A stretch of DNA of 64,000 nt, from the NCBI GenBank assembly GCA_036172665.1, contig CM069872.1:56716101-56780100 (forward strand). Direction: 5' to 3'. Made by a program: the position numbers and the translations under genes. The notes under the pieces are model-generated. The model did not search any database, was not told where the DNA came from, and worked only from the letters and a program-made list of their open reading frames with translations. Of the stretch, positions 25,152 to 36,589 are shown in pieces. The stretch is from Prosopocoilus inquinatus (taxonomy: Eukaryota; Arthropoda; Insecta; Coleoptera; Lucanidae). How positions within the stretch are numbered: the first letter of the stretch is position 1; each line of letters begins with the position of its first letter.

Positions 25152-25576
25152 GCAATCAAAAACGATTGGCAACAAAATTTCTAATTTTTTTTTTTGATGT
25201 TTGATGAAAATTGAACAGACAGCGGACTTATTGACAGATATTTGACGCAGCGTCAAAATTGTGTAGGTTATATCTAGCATTTAATTTGAATTTGAAGCAC
25301 TTGTCAATGTGCTTCAAATTCGCTGTCAACAATCAGAAGTTAATTAATCCAGTCGTACCATTTAAAAATAAAACTAAACTCAGTTTTGCCAACTGAAACC
25401 GTCATTTATGTTTTGTTTTTTTTATTTTTTTTTTTTTTTTGGTTAAGCCGGGCTTAAACGTTTCTGAAAACCCTGTATTACAAGCCATCATTTAATTAAT
25501 TTATTAAAATTATTACTCCCATTTTTTTTTGTATAGCTACGATTAAATGACCTAAATTATTATTAGTTTTTTTTTT

Positions 25577-25835
25577 TACATTACTATACATATTGTGACT
25601 CCCGAGTCTTAAGACATATGACATTTATTATAACCTCCAAGACTTCAAGGCCAGTACACACTACGTAAATGTCATGTAAATGTCAATGGGGTGATAAATC
25701 CTAAATCATTTTTTAATTCTTTTTCACGTTACTGTACATATTATGACTCATGACTCTTAACACACATGACATTTACTATAACCTCCAAGACTTCAAGACC
25801 ATTACACCCTATGTAAATGTCATGTAAATGTTAAT
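25577..25835. repeat. ~150-bp tandem duplication
   Basis: ACATATTGTGACTC, ATGACATTTATTATAACCTCC, AAGACTTCAAG and GTAAATGTCATGTAAATGT appear twice in order, 150 bp apart. Confidence 0.85.
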
Positions 25836-26409
25836 TGTCATTCTGTCAAATTAAATGGCGCGTCAAGTTTTGCAAAACGTCGCCCCAAAAATCCCCGGCA
25901 TTTTATTGTAGCAACATGCAACGTTGCGTTTCGATTTGATCACCCGGTATTTGCGAGCGAAATTAAAAACACTCTTCTTACATTCCTTTACATTTTTAAA
26001 AATTGGGATACTTTTTTTTTCGTCTTTTTCGACATGATCTGAGCACTTAGGATAAAGATCCAAAGTGACAATTATAATTATTGAAAAAAGAATAAAAACT
26101 TGTTTTGTTGCTTGATCTTGAACTTTCGGTTTAGTCGTAAATCCGGAGGTTTTTCGAGCGTCCTCTTCGTATCTGGCGTTTCTTTTTTTTTTTTCGAACG
26201 TGTTCCAGTAATCCTCGGCGCGATACGAGCGAACCTTTGGCCAAAAGAAACTGAAACAGCGATAGCGCGTTCCACACAAACAAGCACGGGTCAATTTCTT
26301 AATCAAAAAACATCCTGCGTTTATCAACTTTAGCCAGTTGAGTTGAATACAGAACGTCTTTACTTCGTTCTCGATTGTTCGTTCCATCGAGTGACCTTAA
26401 ACGAAAAGA

Positions 26410-26539
26410 ATGAGGTTCAAGTTTATCGTTGCTGTGGGGCTTTGCTTCTTGGCGAGTCTTTACGAGACCATCACCGCCGCCGCCACTGAATCGACGAAAG
26501 TGGTTTGTTACTATGACAGCAAATCGAATTCCAGACTTG
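26410..26539 (+). CDS. Idgf: Idgf exon 1, signal peptide
   Basis: ATG at 26,410 is followed by a basic n-region and a hydrophobic core. Mature sequence starts near ATESTKVVCYYD. Phase-1 end at a GTAAGT donor (26,540). Confidence 0.9.
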
Positions 26540-29500
26540 GTAAGTAGGAAAACATTTGTTTCACATTAAAAAAAAAAAAAAAACGTCTTGATCCTAATCA
26601 CGTCACTTCAAAAGTGGTGGGCAGATAATTCGGCAGCACGCCACTGTCATCTCACTGACGATGACGTAAGAATGTGAGAAACTTTTCTCGTTGTAAATCA
26701 ATCTTCATGGACTGCTGATTGACGTTTTGGAAATTAAATTTTTGAATTTTCAAGATAATTTGTTAGGGACGTCTGACATTATGCTGAATTTAGTACAAGA
26801 TTTTCACGATAAAAAATTTTACAGTATCATACACAATTTGTAGACAAATTTGGTACAAAACAATCCCAAAATTATTTAAAACACGTTCTAAAAACTGCAT
26901 AAATCTTGTACAAGAAGTGCGCAGAAGCTTACTGCGCAATTTCGTATTTGACCTTGACATTGGTGGCAATCTCACTTGTTTACGTATGAACATAACCTAT
27001 AACGTAACGAGGGTGTAAATAAACAACTGAATTTCATAGTTGTGGTTATAAAAATACCATAATTTAAATGTCTTTGTATGTCTTGGTCAAGGGAACTTAA
27101 AATCCCAGTTATTAAGTTAGGTGATAATTCTAAATATAGGTTATGTTGATCACAGACATAATACGGATTCCAACAACGAAAATTAAAAATCCCCATGTTA
27201 TTATTCGATATTGCGCAGGCGCTCATGCGATTTTTTTTTACAAAATTTAGCGGTAGTGTCACACAGAATAATTATTTTTAACCAAATTTTTATTCATATT
27301 TTTTCGATCTAAAATTTCCTTTCTAAATTTTGTGCTTAACTTAGTAGCATACTGTCAGACGGCCTTTAGGGCCGAATTCAGAAACACGACATTAGAAATA
27401 TTAATTAAATTTGAAAAGGGGGTTGATGGATATTTTCATTTTCTTGTAAGGGGTCGAGTAAAAAAATTTCAAATGAGGTGAAGACTAGTTAGCCTAACTC
27501 GTTTAATTATGACAATTTGTTATTCTATTTCACTTTATTTTATTTTTTTAATTACAAACCGATCGTTTATTTGTTATTCATGCACTTCCTTGTTATTTTT
27601 TTGTTTTCTGTTTTGTTCTTTGTTTTATTTAGGCAACTATTTTTTTTTATTAATTTACATAGTTCATCCTATTTTGATTCCGTTTTTTTTAATTAATTTT
27701 AATTTTTTCTTCATAATTTTCATACATTGTCGGTATTTTTGTTTCGTTTTTTTGCAGTACTTTGTAATTTAATTTTCTTTCTTCTATTAATTTTTTCCTT
27801 TTGCTCTTCTTCGGCAATATTTAATTTTCGTCGGTCTTCCATTTTCATTTGTTTTTTTCTTTCTTTCTCAATGTCTTATTCTTTGCATTTCGTTGTGTTT
27901 CATTTGATTTTCTCTTCATCGCATCACGTGATTGTTTCTTTTGTTTTGTTTATTTTCCCTTTAAATTTCGATCTTTTTCGGATTATACCGACAGTTCACC
28001 GCGTCGTTTTTTTTTTATTTTCCGTCGGCTTTTGCAATTCAATATTCTGCTGCTCTTTTGTTTTGTTTTTTGTTTTAGATCTGTTTCGATTGTTTTCTTT
28101 TGTCGAGCGTCAGCTCGACGTCCTTAGAAGTTGCTCTCTTCTTTTTTCGGTCTCGTTATTTTCAAACACGTAGTCGGTCTCTCTTTCGCCTTTCGCTTGT
28201 CGTCTTTTGTTATTTATTTATTTATTTATCTTCGTTCGTGGAGAAAAATTGCTATAATCACTGGACGGAGCAAAATAAATGAATTGAAGAAAATATTCGA
28301 TGAAGAAAAAAAAAAAAATCAACAGTCGTTCGGGTTTTCGCTTTGTCTTTTGTTTTCCACCTAATTCATCCTGTCGCTTTAAATTTTGGAACGCACTTAG
28401 AAGACACCCTGTATATATAGGTAATTATTTGCGCGCTTGGAACGTCCATGGGTATGCTTTCCATGGGGCGTCCAAAAATATTTCGTTAAAAAAAAGTACG
28501 CCTGATTATCGATAGTCGGAAAACAAAAGACAAAGACAAACAAACAAAAGATAAAAGCTTCGGTTTTCGCTTTGTCTTTTGTTTTTCGACTTGATGCGTT
28601 ATATTTTGGAACGTACTTGGCCTACGTACACCCTGTATAATTATTTGTGTGCTTGGAACGTCCATGGTTATGATATCCATAGACGTTCCAAGCACGCAAA
28701 TAATTATACAGGAATACACTCTGTATAATTATTTGCGTGCTTGGAACGACCACGGTTATGATACCCATGGACGTTCCAAGCACGCAAATAATTATACAGA
28801 GTGTATTCCTGTATAATTATTTGCGTGCTTGGAACGTCTATGGATATCATAACCATGGACGTTCCTAGCACACAAATAATTATATAGCGTATATTCCTGT
28901 ATAATTATTTGCGTGCTTGGAACGTCCATGGTTATGATACCCATGGACGTTCCAAGCACGCAAATAATTATACAGGGTGCGTTCCAAAATATAACGCATC
29001 AGGTCGAAAAACAAAAGACAAAGCGGAAACTTGAGTTTTTATCTGTTGTTTGTTTGTCTTTGTCTTTTGTGTTTCGATTTTCGATAAAGAAAAACAAAAT
29101 ATCTCATTATTAACCAGCCGTTTCAGTTTTCGCCTCGTCTTTCGTTCTCCGACCTAATTCAACTCATCGCGTCATTTATTTCTGATTTGTTTGTTTGTTT
29201 TTATCGCAGTGGTGGAATTTTAGGTGCATTTTTATTTCGAGAATCAATTGATCGTCGTCCTTTTTTTCTCCTTTTATTCGAGCCGACTTCATTATTAGTT
29301 TTAGCGTGCAGCTTTTTAAAAAAAAAAGTGATTCTCGTCACTCGTCAACTGTTCAACTGAAAAATGAATCGAGAAGCCTTTGATTTTTGCAAATGTTATT
29401 TTAGGTTAGACGCAAAACGCTGACATACTTGACAGCTGTCATCCGTCAAGCACGTGCAACGTTGACGTTTAGAAAGTCGCCGTGCTTTTTTCGGATCATT

Positions 29501-32500
29501 TTCTTCCAAAAAAAAAAAAAAAAAAATCGAGTCCGATTTCCAATTGAACACCCGTTATAAATTTGATTTGTAGGTGAGGGCAAATTCACCACCTTCGATC
29601 TCGAACTGGCCCTCCAGTACTGCACGCACCTCATCTACAGATCCGCGGCCATCAACCCCGAGACCTACAAGATAATGCCCCTTAACGAAAACTTCGACGT
29701 CCTCAGCGGCAACTACATCAAAGTGATCGAGCTGAAACGGCGTTACCCCAGCTTAAAAGTGCTCCTGTCCGTGGGGGGCAACGACGACGATCAGGACAGA
29801 GAAAAATACCTGACGCTCGTACGTCCTAGATTTGGGACACCCTGTATATAATCGGGCTGATTTTTTTTTCTTGTTGCGCTTTTCCAGTTAGAGTCGGTTC
29901 ACCACCGTTTGGTGTTCATCAATTCCGCGCACACCTTCGTGAAGGTCTACGGATTCGACGGCCTTGACCTTGGATGGGAGTTTCCGACGACGAAACCGAA
30001 GAAAATTCGCAGCGCCATAGGTAAGTACAGTGCAATCAAAAATTTTTGTGCTAATTAAATACGCGGAGACGAGACTTTTCGGTTATCCACAGGGTGTTTC
30101 GAGTAAACGAACTCTGTTTTAACAACAGCAAGCGAAACGACTTACGCTAGTGTTCAATAGATGGCGCAAGCGCCGTCGTCACTGTTTGTGTTTATTCGCC
30201 GATGCTTCACGTTATATGTACAAAAATAATTTCCACATTTTGAAACCTTTTCGTTTTCACGAAAGTGTTCACTTGAGTTATGTAGAATAATTGAATCATT
30301 TTCATAGCGAACAGTGTTGCCAACCATTGAACGGTCCTTTTCGCACCCGACGCTTTATGTAGTACTTGAATCTGGCGCTGTCGCAGTTTTACCGCCTGTC
30401 ACGTCTTCAATTCAACAGGCGCGGTGAACAAATATTGATTGTTAGACTTAGGACAACAGGAGGAGCGTTGCTATGGTTACGCAATACGCCGACAATACTC
30501 TTTTGTATTCCTAATCATGGCAACCCTCCAAAATCTCTCTTAAATCTGTTAATTATTACTTGTTGCGTGAAATTTCGGACTTGACGCGTTACGGCGCTGA
30601 CAGGCGTTGCCAACATAAGAATAATTTAGTACGGCGGTAAATTTAAATTATCCTCGGTCGTTAAAAGAAATCGCATTGAATTCGACCTTCACATTTTTTT
30701 GTTGGTATCCGTTTCTAATAAACAACCAGAGCGTCACTTTTTTCCGCAATAAATGCTTCGTAGAATTGTCTCCGAGTGTCATTTTTTTAGTAAGTCAGTT
30801 TACATAACCACAAATATCTTCCGTTGTTGAAAATAGATGTTACTATGTGAAGTTAAGAAAAAGGACAACGGGACTATGCTACAAGAGCTTCGTTCTTATC
30901 GCCAAGCGCTTGTTAAATGATCTAAATCTGGTGTGGAACGCAGCGAGTTGGCAACACTGATAGCAAAGCGTCGTGTTCCACAGTTCAATAAAGGGCGCCA
31001 CTGTTCATTCGCTCAGGGGCGGATTTAGGCTTGGTCTTTAGCGCAGGTCCTCGTTCAATCAAAGGACCAGAAATTGACAGATTTGACATTTCTCTAGCTC
31101 CATAGTCTGTGAGATTATTGATTATTCAGGGTGTTTCCTAAGTATGGTCAGTAAATTCAGAGTGTCATTCCCTGCGTTATTTTAATAAAAATCTTTTATA
31201 CAAACATGTGCCCGGAAACGCTTGTATTCCGAGATACAGGACGTAAAGGTAAAATTTCAAAGAGTTTTTTTTTCATCGTTTTTTATTAATTCTTCAATGT
31301 TCTTAACAATACGCAATAAAAAACGTCTCTTGCATTTTGTACCTAACACTAACCGATTATTACATTTATTATCAGAAAAATGGTATTGTTAGGACCATTA
31401 GAAAGTAATAGAAACTATAAAAAAAAACATGTCTTTGAAATTTTACTTCTACACCCTGTATCTCGGAATGTAAGCGTTTCCGGACACATGTTTATATAAA
31501 AGATTTTTATTAAAATAATGCAAGGAATTACACTCTGATGTTACGGACCATACTTAGGAAACACCCTGTATAATCAATAATCTACCGGACATTTGTGGAA
31601 CTAGAGAAATGTCAATTTCTGGTCGTTTCGAGCGTCATGTCATGACTTTTCGTATCTACATACTGAAATAATGTCGTTTTTTCTTCTTCTTTTCTGATCT
31701 TTTCTTCTTTTAATGTGCACGGCCCCCAAAGTTAACGGTCCGCCCCTGCATTCGCCGACGCTCTAGTAATTTTCCCTGTAAAGATTAGAATACAATTTAA
31801 AAACTAAATTTAATTATCTTAATGCTGTTCTCGAATTTTATGATGCTTAAGCGGTTTCATTTATAGCGGAACAGATGGCACCACTGTTCCGACCGCTATT
31901 ATTTTGAATGATTTATGCAAACTATTTTATATGTAGGGCGAAACAGTTTCGTTTACAGCTAAACAGATGGCGCCACTCTTCAGCCAAAATTATTGTAGAT
32001 GATTGATACAAAGTATTTTATACGTAGGGCGAAACAGTTTCGTTTACAGCGAAACAGATGGCGCCACTCTTCAGTCGCGATTATTGTAGATGATTGATAC
32101 AAAGTATTTTATACGTAGGGCGAAACAGTTTCGTTTACAGCGAAACAGATGGCGCCACTCTTCAGTCGCGATTATTGTAGATGATTGATACAAAGTATTT
32201 TATACGTAGGGCGAAACAGTTTCGTTTACAGCGAAACAGATGGCGACGGTGTTCAGCCGCGATTATTGTAGACTGATTGTAGACGATTTACGCGTAACAT
32301 TTTAAATTTTGCGGTGAAACAGTTTCGTTTACAGCGAGACAGATGGCGCGCACCACTGTTCAAACCGCGCGATTTTGTAGATGAAAGTGGTTTATTAGAA
32401 GTACATTTGTTTTTGTTTTTGTTTTTTTTTTTTTCAATTTAGGTTCCTTTTTCCATTCGCTGAAGGAAACAATCGTCGGAAAACATGTGAGAGACGAAAA

Positions 32501-35500
32501 CGCCGAGGAGCACAGAGATCAATTCACTGCGCTAGTTCGCGAAGTCAAGCACGTCTTCAAACCCGACAACTTGTTGGTCACCCTGTCTGTACTTCCCAAC
32601 GTAAACAGTTCAGGTAGCTAACTATCTCCTCTCTCACCCTCTCACTCATTTTTTGTTCTGAAGCAAAAGCTGCGTTCGTATATTCAACTCCCCTGCGTTT
32701 TTTGGCACTTTTGTTGCACTTAAAGAAAAAAAAAAACGAAACGAAAATGTAAATTAAAAGAATCAACAAAGTGACCGGATTTGAATAAACGAACGCAGCT
32801 AAACTAGGTTGAGCTAGCCAACAATATGATCGTTTGTCACCTGTTTATTTGTTATTTTTCTCAAATGTCAAATGTCAAATCACGTGACATCCAATAAAAC
32901 CGTTGTTGCTCATCCTGTACTTTCTCAAAGTAGTTTTCTTTTTCTTTTTAGTTTATTATGACACCCATAACATAGTTCAGAATTTGGATTTCGTCAATCT
33001 TCTGGGATTCGATTATTACAATCCGGAGCGCAATTCGAAGGAGGCCGATTTCCCCGCGCCCTTGTACAGTTTGTACGACCGGAAGCAGGACGAAAACGTC
33101 GACGCCTTGGTCAAATACTGGTAATAATTGTTATTCCTGTTTTTTCTATGCAGCTACCAACATTCGCGGTTAAATTAAAAAAAAAAAAGAAGGAACTGTC
33201 AAAGTATAGGTTATGAGCGCTTCACCTTGACGCTTGATGCCATGCCTTTCCCGTTTTATCAATGAGAAAGGTCACTGCCGTTCCTTTCGCCACAAATCTC
33301 ACCTCAGCTCACATAAACGTCATTTCCGTTGGCACGCACAAGTAAGTTTGAATTGCGATTTCGTTCCCATTACATAGTTGCCAGGTTGAAATCTACATTC
33401 AATCAACTTACTTGTTCGCGCGAACGAAAATGACGTTTACCTGAGCTGAGTTGAGATCTGTGACAAAAAGGAAAGCGCCTAAGTTTTCGATTTTTGCTCT
33501 TATACGAGTAATGGCGAAGAATTAATTAAAATTTTGATTTATTTTTTCGCCAAAGTCCCCAGATTACCGAAGTAACGCGATAAGTAAAGTCAATGGCGAC
33601 ATCGTTCGGCATTTTAAAATTTGGCGCCAAATCTTTTGGAGCCACAATGGTGGGAGTTCGCGTTACTTTGGTAATCTAAGGACTTTGTTTTTGGCAAATA
33701 AACAGCGCCCCCTGTCGACGCTAAATTAAGCCAAGGGCGGTGCTGACAACCACTGAATTTTATAATTTTTTTTCCATCTCATCCAAAATAACGAAATTTT
33801 GTTTCCGAATTTCGGTATTTTATCGATCCGCTCAATTTACTGTATCAACGCGCCATCTGTCGACACGAAAAAGAGCTAAGTGTTGTTATGTTGCCGCATC
33901 TGTCTGCGTTTTTATTTTTTTTATTGAATTTTTAATGACGCTTAAGGGTTTCTACAAAATAGTTTATCCGATCTGACTTTCTGAGCGAACTTTTTTTTTC
34001 TACCTAAAATAAACGTTTATAATTGCGGCGCGCCCTCTAGTGACACAAGAGGGAACTGATATTTCAAAATAGGAGTAATACCGTGCGATCAACAACGTAA
34101 TTTATTAGAATTAGAGCGGGCCGTGATATTTTTCGAAAAGTTGTTAAAGAAAGAATTGTGACATTTGTTTTTTTTTAATGACTGATAATAAACGCTTTCT
34201 CTTGTGAATCCCCCTCCCCCCTCCTCCACCCCCTATTATTCTAAAAAGGGGTTAAAACCAGCTGTGATATACAAAATATTACAAAATATAGATTATATAA
34301 AGCACGAGCATAACCCCTCAAATATGACAATTGTAAACTTATTATTTATTTCTCATTGTATCCAACCACACAGCATAAAATAGCACCAATCACAGCCTCC
34401 TCTAATTATGAATTCCATTGATCAACCGGTATTTTTCAAAAATAAATCGAAAAAATACCATTTGGTACAAACTTTCTGGCGATCTTTTTATAAATGTATT
34501 GTATTTTTCTTTTAAATCCAAAATGAACCTTATTGTTTTTCGTATACAGTGTGAATCAAAAGTATCGAATAATTCCTGTTACCTTTTTTATTTGGGGAGT
34601 TACGAAAAAGTGTTTATCTAATATAAAGCTTGTTTGGTTTATTGCCTCGCAAGTCGAGATGAATGCAGGGATAAAATTCTTGAGTTGGCAACTCCGATGC
34701 GTGCGTTTTATTACGTCACGTCAAGTAAATTTCTTGACGGGCAATTTCCTAGACATTGACAGTCTCGCTTCCACCATGATTTGTTTTTCCATTAATCAAC
34801 AAGCATTGCTAATTATTAAAATGAATGCATAAGGACTACTTTGATCGTTTTTTTTTTATCACCTGCCATTAATACAAGTTTATGGACAAGGCGCGCTACA
34901 TTCCGTCGCAGGTCATTAGTTAAAGATGACGTCAGACGCGTGCTGTGTTGATGATACTTAAAATGCAAAGAGATTTTTACATTGTATGTTCGGTTTTATA
35001 AAAATCTGACATTTTAAGTATTATTATCAACACAGTATGCGTCTGACGTCATCATTAACTAAATGACGTGCGACGGAATGTAGCGCGCCTCGCCTGTACA
35101 TACTTATTATTGATTGAGTAATTTGGGTAGGTTACACAGCGGCGCACCAACTCAAAAATTAGTCGTGGGGATTCCGACTTTCGGAAGAGCTTGGAAAATG
35201 ACGGAAGACTCCGCCGTCAGTGGCGTGCCGCCGTTCGAGGTCGACGGTGCCGCGGACGCGGGGCCTTACACCGACACCCCCGGTCTCTTAAGTTACCCGG
35301 AATTTTGCAATAAGCTAGCGAAACCGGACCAACCTCAGGGCTCCGAGTTCCTCCTGAAAAAAGTCGAGGACCTTACGAAACGCTGCGGTACATTTCCCGT
35401 TTTTAATTTATTAATTATTTTGATTAAATCGAATTTAATCAACGTCAAGACAATCGAAATTAACTTTACTCGAACCTCGCAATCGTTATAGTTAGAGAAC

Positions 35501-35962
35501 GGAATCTCGTACATGAGGGGAGGGTGGAAGGGAGCCATCGGAGCTGACGTCTTCAATTCTCCGACGGCTCCCTTCCACCTCCCCTCATGTACGAGATTCC
35601 GTTCGTTAGTCACAGTTCAAAAGTAGAGCGGCCTGGCATGAAACCAGACGAAGCGGGTTCGAGTTCCGTTCAGGGCAAACTTCATTCTTGCATTATTCTT
35701 TAGTCCTTCCCTTGTATTAATTAATTATTATTTTTTTTTAATTAATTTAGGTACGTATGCCTTCCGTTTGCCCGACGAAAACGAAGAGGGGGGTATTTGG
35801 ATCGCGTACGACGATTTCGACATTGTCGGAAATAAGGCGTCGTACGTTCGGAGCAATAAGCTGGGAGGGGTTGCGATTTACGACCTCACCCTGGACGACT
35901 TCAAGGGGCGCTGCAGTGGTCAAAAATATCCCGTGCTGCGCGCGGCGAAATACAGGCTGTAA
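26410..35962 (+). CDS. Idgf: imaginal disc growth factor (chitinase-like, GH18), complete gene of seven exons
   Basis: Secreted chitinase-like growth factor of the IDGF group, 438 aa, the usual family length. Exons: 26,410-26,539; 29,574-29,818; 29,888-30,020; 32,443-32,613; 32,952-33,120; 35,131-35,387; 35,751-35,962. All have GT-AG junctions, and the phases agree. A signal peptide (MRFKFIVAVGLCFLASLYE) is followed by the first beta strand, VVCYYDSKS. KVLLSVGG and GFDGLDLGWEFP are the GH18 signatures. In active chitinases the second motif is DGxDxDWEYP. Here the Asp two residues before the catalytic Glu is Gly, so chitinase activity is not expected. Later family blocks are LPNVNSS, VDALVKYW, VVGIPTFGRAWK, EEGGIWIAYDD and the terminal AAKYRL. 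IDGFs support cell growth and protect cuticle chitin in other insects. Which paralogue this is cannot be decided by eye. AATAAA at 36,177-36,182 is a likely poly(A) signal. Confidence 0.93.
26540..28320. other. first part of Idgf intron 1
   Basis: No feature to about 27,500, then a T-rich stretch similar in style to the Gasp introns. Frames there are low-complexity. Confidence 0.5.
28395..28990. repeat. array of four ~90-bp palindromes in Idgf intron 1
   Basis: Four adjacent hairpin units (about 28,633-28,711, 28,720-28,800, 28,812-28,886 and 28,896-28,975). Each has arm TATAATTATTTGCGTGCTTG plus GAACGTCCATGG and its reverse complement. A decayed unit lies near 28,420. Outer GTTTTTCGACTTGATGCG and CGCATCAGGTCGAAAAAC form a larger inverted repeat. 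Confidence 0.9.
29574..29818 (+). CDS. Idgf: Idgf exon 2
   Basis: Acceptor TTGTAG ends at 29,573. Encodes GEGKFTTFDLELALQYCTHL through KVLLSVGG to YLTL. Phase-0 end at a GTACGT donor. Confidence 0.92.
29888..30020 (+). CDS. Idgf: Idgf exon 3, degenerate catalytic motif
   Basis: Acceptor TTTCCAG ends at 29,887 after a 69-bp intron. Holds GFDGLDLGWEFP: the catalytic Glu is kept, but the preceding Asp of the DxDxE triad is Gly. Phase-1 end at GTAAGT. Confidence 0.93.
31067..31625. mobile_element. foldback MITE with CAGGGTGTTTCCTAAGTATGG arms (Idgf intron 3)
   Basis: GACCAGAAATTGAC through GATTATTCAGGGTGTTTCC and ACATGTGCCCGGAAACGC is mirrored to 31,625, with arms of ~200 bp. An internal ACACCCTGTAT copy lies near 31,450. 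Confidence 0.85.
31849..32360. repeat. 91-bp tandem repeat, six copies (Idgf intron 3)
   Basis: Each unit carries CAGTTTCGTTTACAGCGAAA then CAGATGGCGCCACTCTTCAG. Starts are near 31,849, 31,938, 32,029, 32,120, 32,211 and 32,313. The inner three are nearly identical; the outer ones are diverged. Confidence 0.92.
32443..32613 (+). CDS. Idgf: Idgf exon 4
   Basis: Acceptor ATTTAG ends at 32,442. Encodes GSFFHSLKETIVGKHV to LSVLPNVNSS. This holds the IDGF-specific insertion after the catalytic strand. Phase-1 end at GTAGCT. Confidence 0.9.
32952..33120 (+). CDS. Idgf: Idgf exon 5
   Basis: Acceptor TTTTTAG ends at 32,951. Encodes VYYDTHNIVQNLDFVNLLGF to VDALVKYW. Phase-2 end at GTAATA. Confidence 0.9.
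33262..33480. mobile_element. foldback MITE (Idgf intron 5)
   Basis: TTTCGCCACAAATCTCACCTC and AGCTCACATAAACGTCATTT are mirrored by AAATGACGTTTACCTGAGCT and GAGTTGAGATCTGTGAC. Confidence 0.75.
33545..33700. mobile_element. foldback MITE (Idgf intron 5)
   Basis: GCCAAAGTCCCCAGATTACC with GAAGTAACGCG is mirrored by CGCGTTACTTTGGTAATCT and AAGGACTTTG. Confidence 0.7.
34884..35100. mobile_element. hairpin MITE ending 30 bp before Idgf exon 6
   Basis: GGCGCGCTACATTCCGTCGC, AGTTAAAGATGACGTCAGACGC and GTTGATGATACTTAAAATG are mirrored on the right (CATTTTAAGTATTATTATCAAC to GTAGCGCGCC). Arms ~95 bp. Confidence 0.88.
35131..35387 (+). CDS. Idgf: Idgf exon 6
   Basis: Acceptor GGGTAG ends at 35,130, directly after a hairpin element. 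Encodes LHSGAPTQKLVVGIPTFGRA to VEDLTKRC. Phase-1 end at GTACAT. Confidence 0.9.
35495..35604. repeat. 110-bp hairpin in the last Idgf intron
   Basis: GAACGGAATCTCGTACATGA with GGGGAGGGTGGAAGGGAGCC pairs with GGCTCCCTTCCACCTCCCC and TCATGTACGAGATTCCGTTC around a ~22-nt loop. GTTAG flanks both sides, so a MITE is the likeliest reading. Confidence 0.85.
35606..35690 (+). repeat. tRNA-like SINE or tRNA fragment
   Basis: AAAAGTAGAGCGGCC resembles an A box, and GGGTTCGAGTTCC closely matches the B box GGTTCGANTCC. No convincing acceptor stem, so this is not a functional tRNA. Confidence 0.45.
35751..35962 (+). CDS. Idgf: Idgf exon 7, C-terminus
   Basis: Acceptor AATTTAG ends at 35,750. Encodes GTYAFRLPDENEEGGIWIAY to the family-typical AAKYRL, with stop TAA at 35,960-35,962. 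Confidence 0.92.
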
Positions 35963-36176
35963 TGTTTTCTGTTGACGATGTAGAATCGCTGATTAAATGT
36001 TAAAAAAGTTGATTAAACATGCGCTTTATGCTTCTAATTTTTATTATTCTTATCAACTAGGTGTTCGGTTGAGTTTGAAAATTTTCACGAGAGATGTCAA
36101 CGTCAGTCATGCCGATGACGTCAACTTCTTGCTTGTTGAAACAACTGTACAATGGAGTATCTGTCAAATTGGCATA

Positions 36177-36182
36177 AATAAA
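36177..36182 (+). terminator. Idgf polyadenylation signal
   Basis: First canonical AATAAA after the Idgf stop codon, 215 bp downstream. Confidence 0.5.
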
Positions 36183-36589
36183 GGTGTGGTTTTATTAACT
36201 CGGTTTAATTAACGTTCAGTTTATTCGAGTCAAGCTTGAAGTAAAAATGTGATGGAAAAAATTTAAGTCTGCATTTCAAAATGCACGCGGATACTACGCC
36301 TTACGTGTAGGCAACTTAGAAGCAACAGTGCTATTTGGGTTGTCTTCCGTGCACACTGACGAACACGTTATTTTTGAGGAAAAAATTTAAGTAAATATAA
36401 TTGGCAATCGGTAGAGAGCGTAACTAGTAAATATGTTATTTAATTAGATTTCATTTAAAAATTTCGCTAAAGAAATTAGGTAAAAAAAAATTACCTTCAG
36501 TTTTTATTATTAGATGCATATTAAGAAGTACCAAAATTACCTTATTAATTTTTTCTTACTTAAAGCAAATTCTTAAAATCTGTTGAAAC

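Noticed and set aside
28633..28975. CRISPR-like regular repeats
   Set aside because: Units are palindromes without unique spacers, and the genome is an insect's.
35606..35690. Functional tRNA gene
   Set aside because: A- and B-box-like pieces exist, but no paired acceptor stem or clear anticodon arm.
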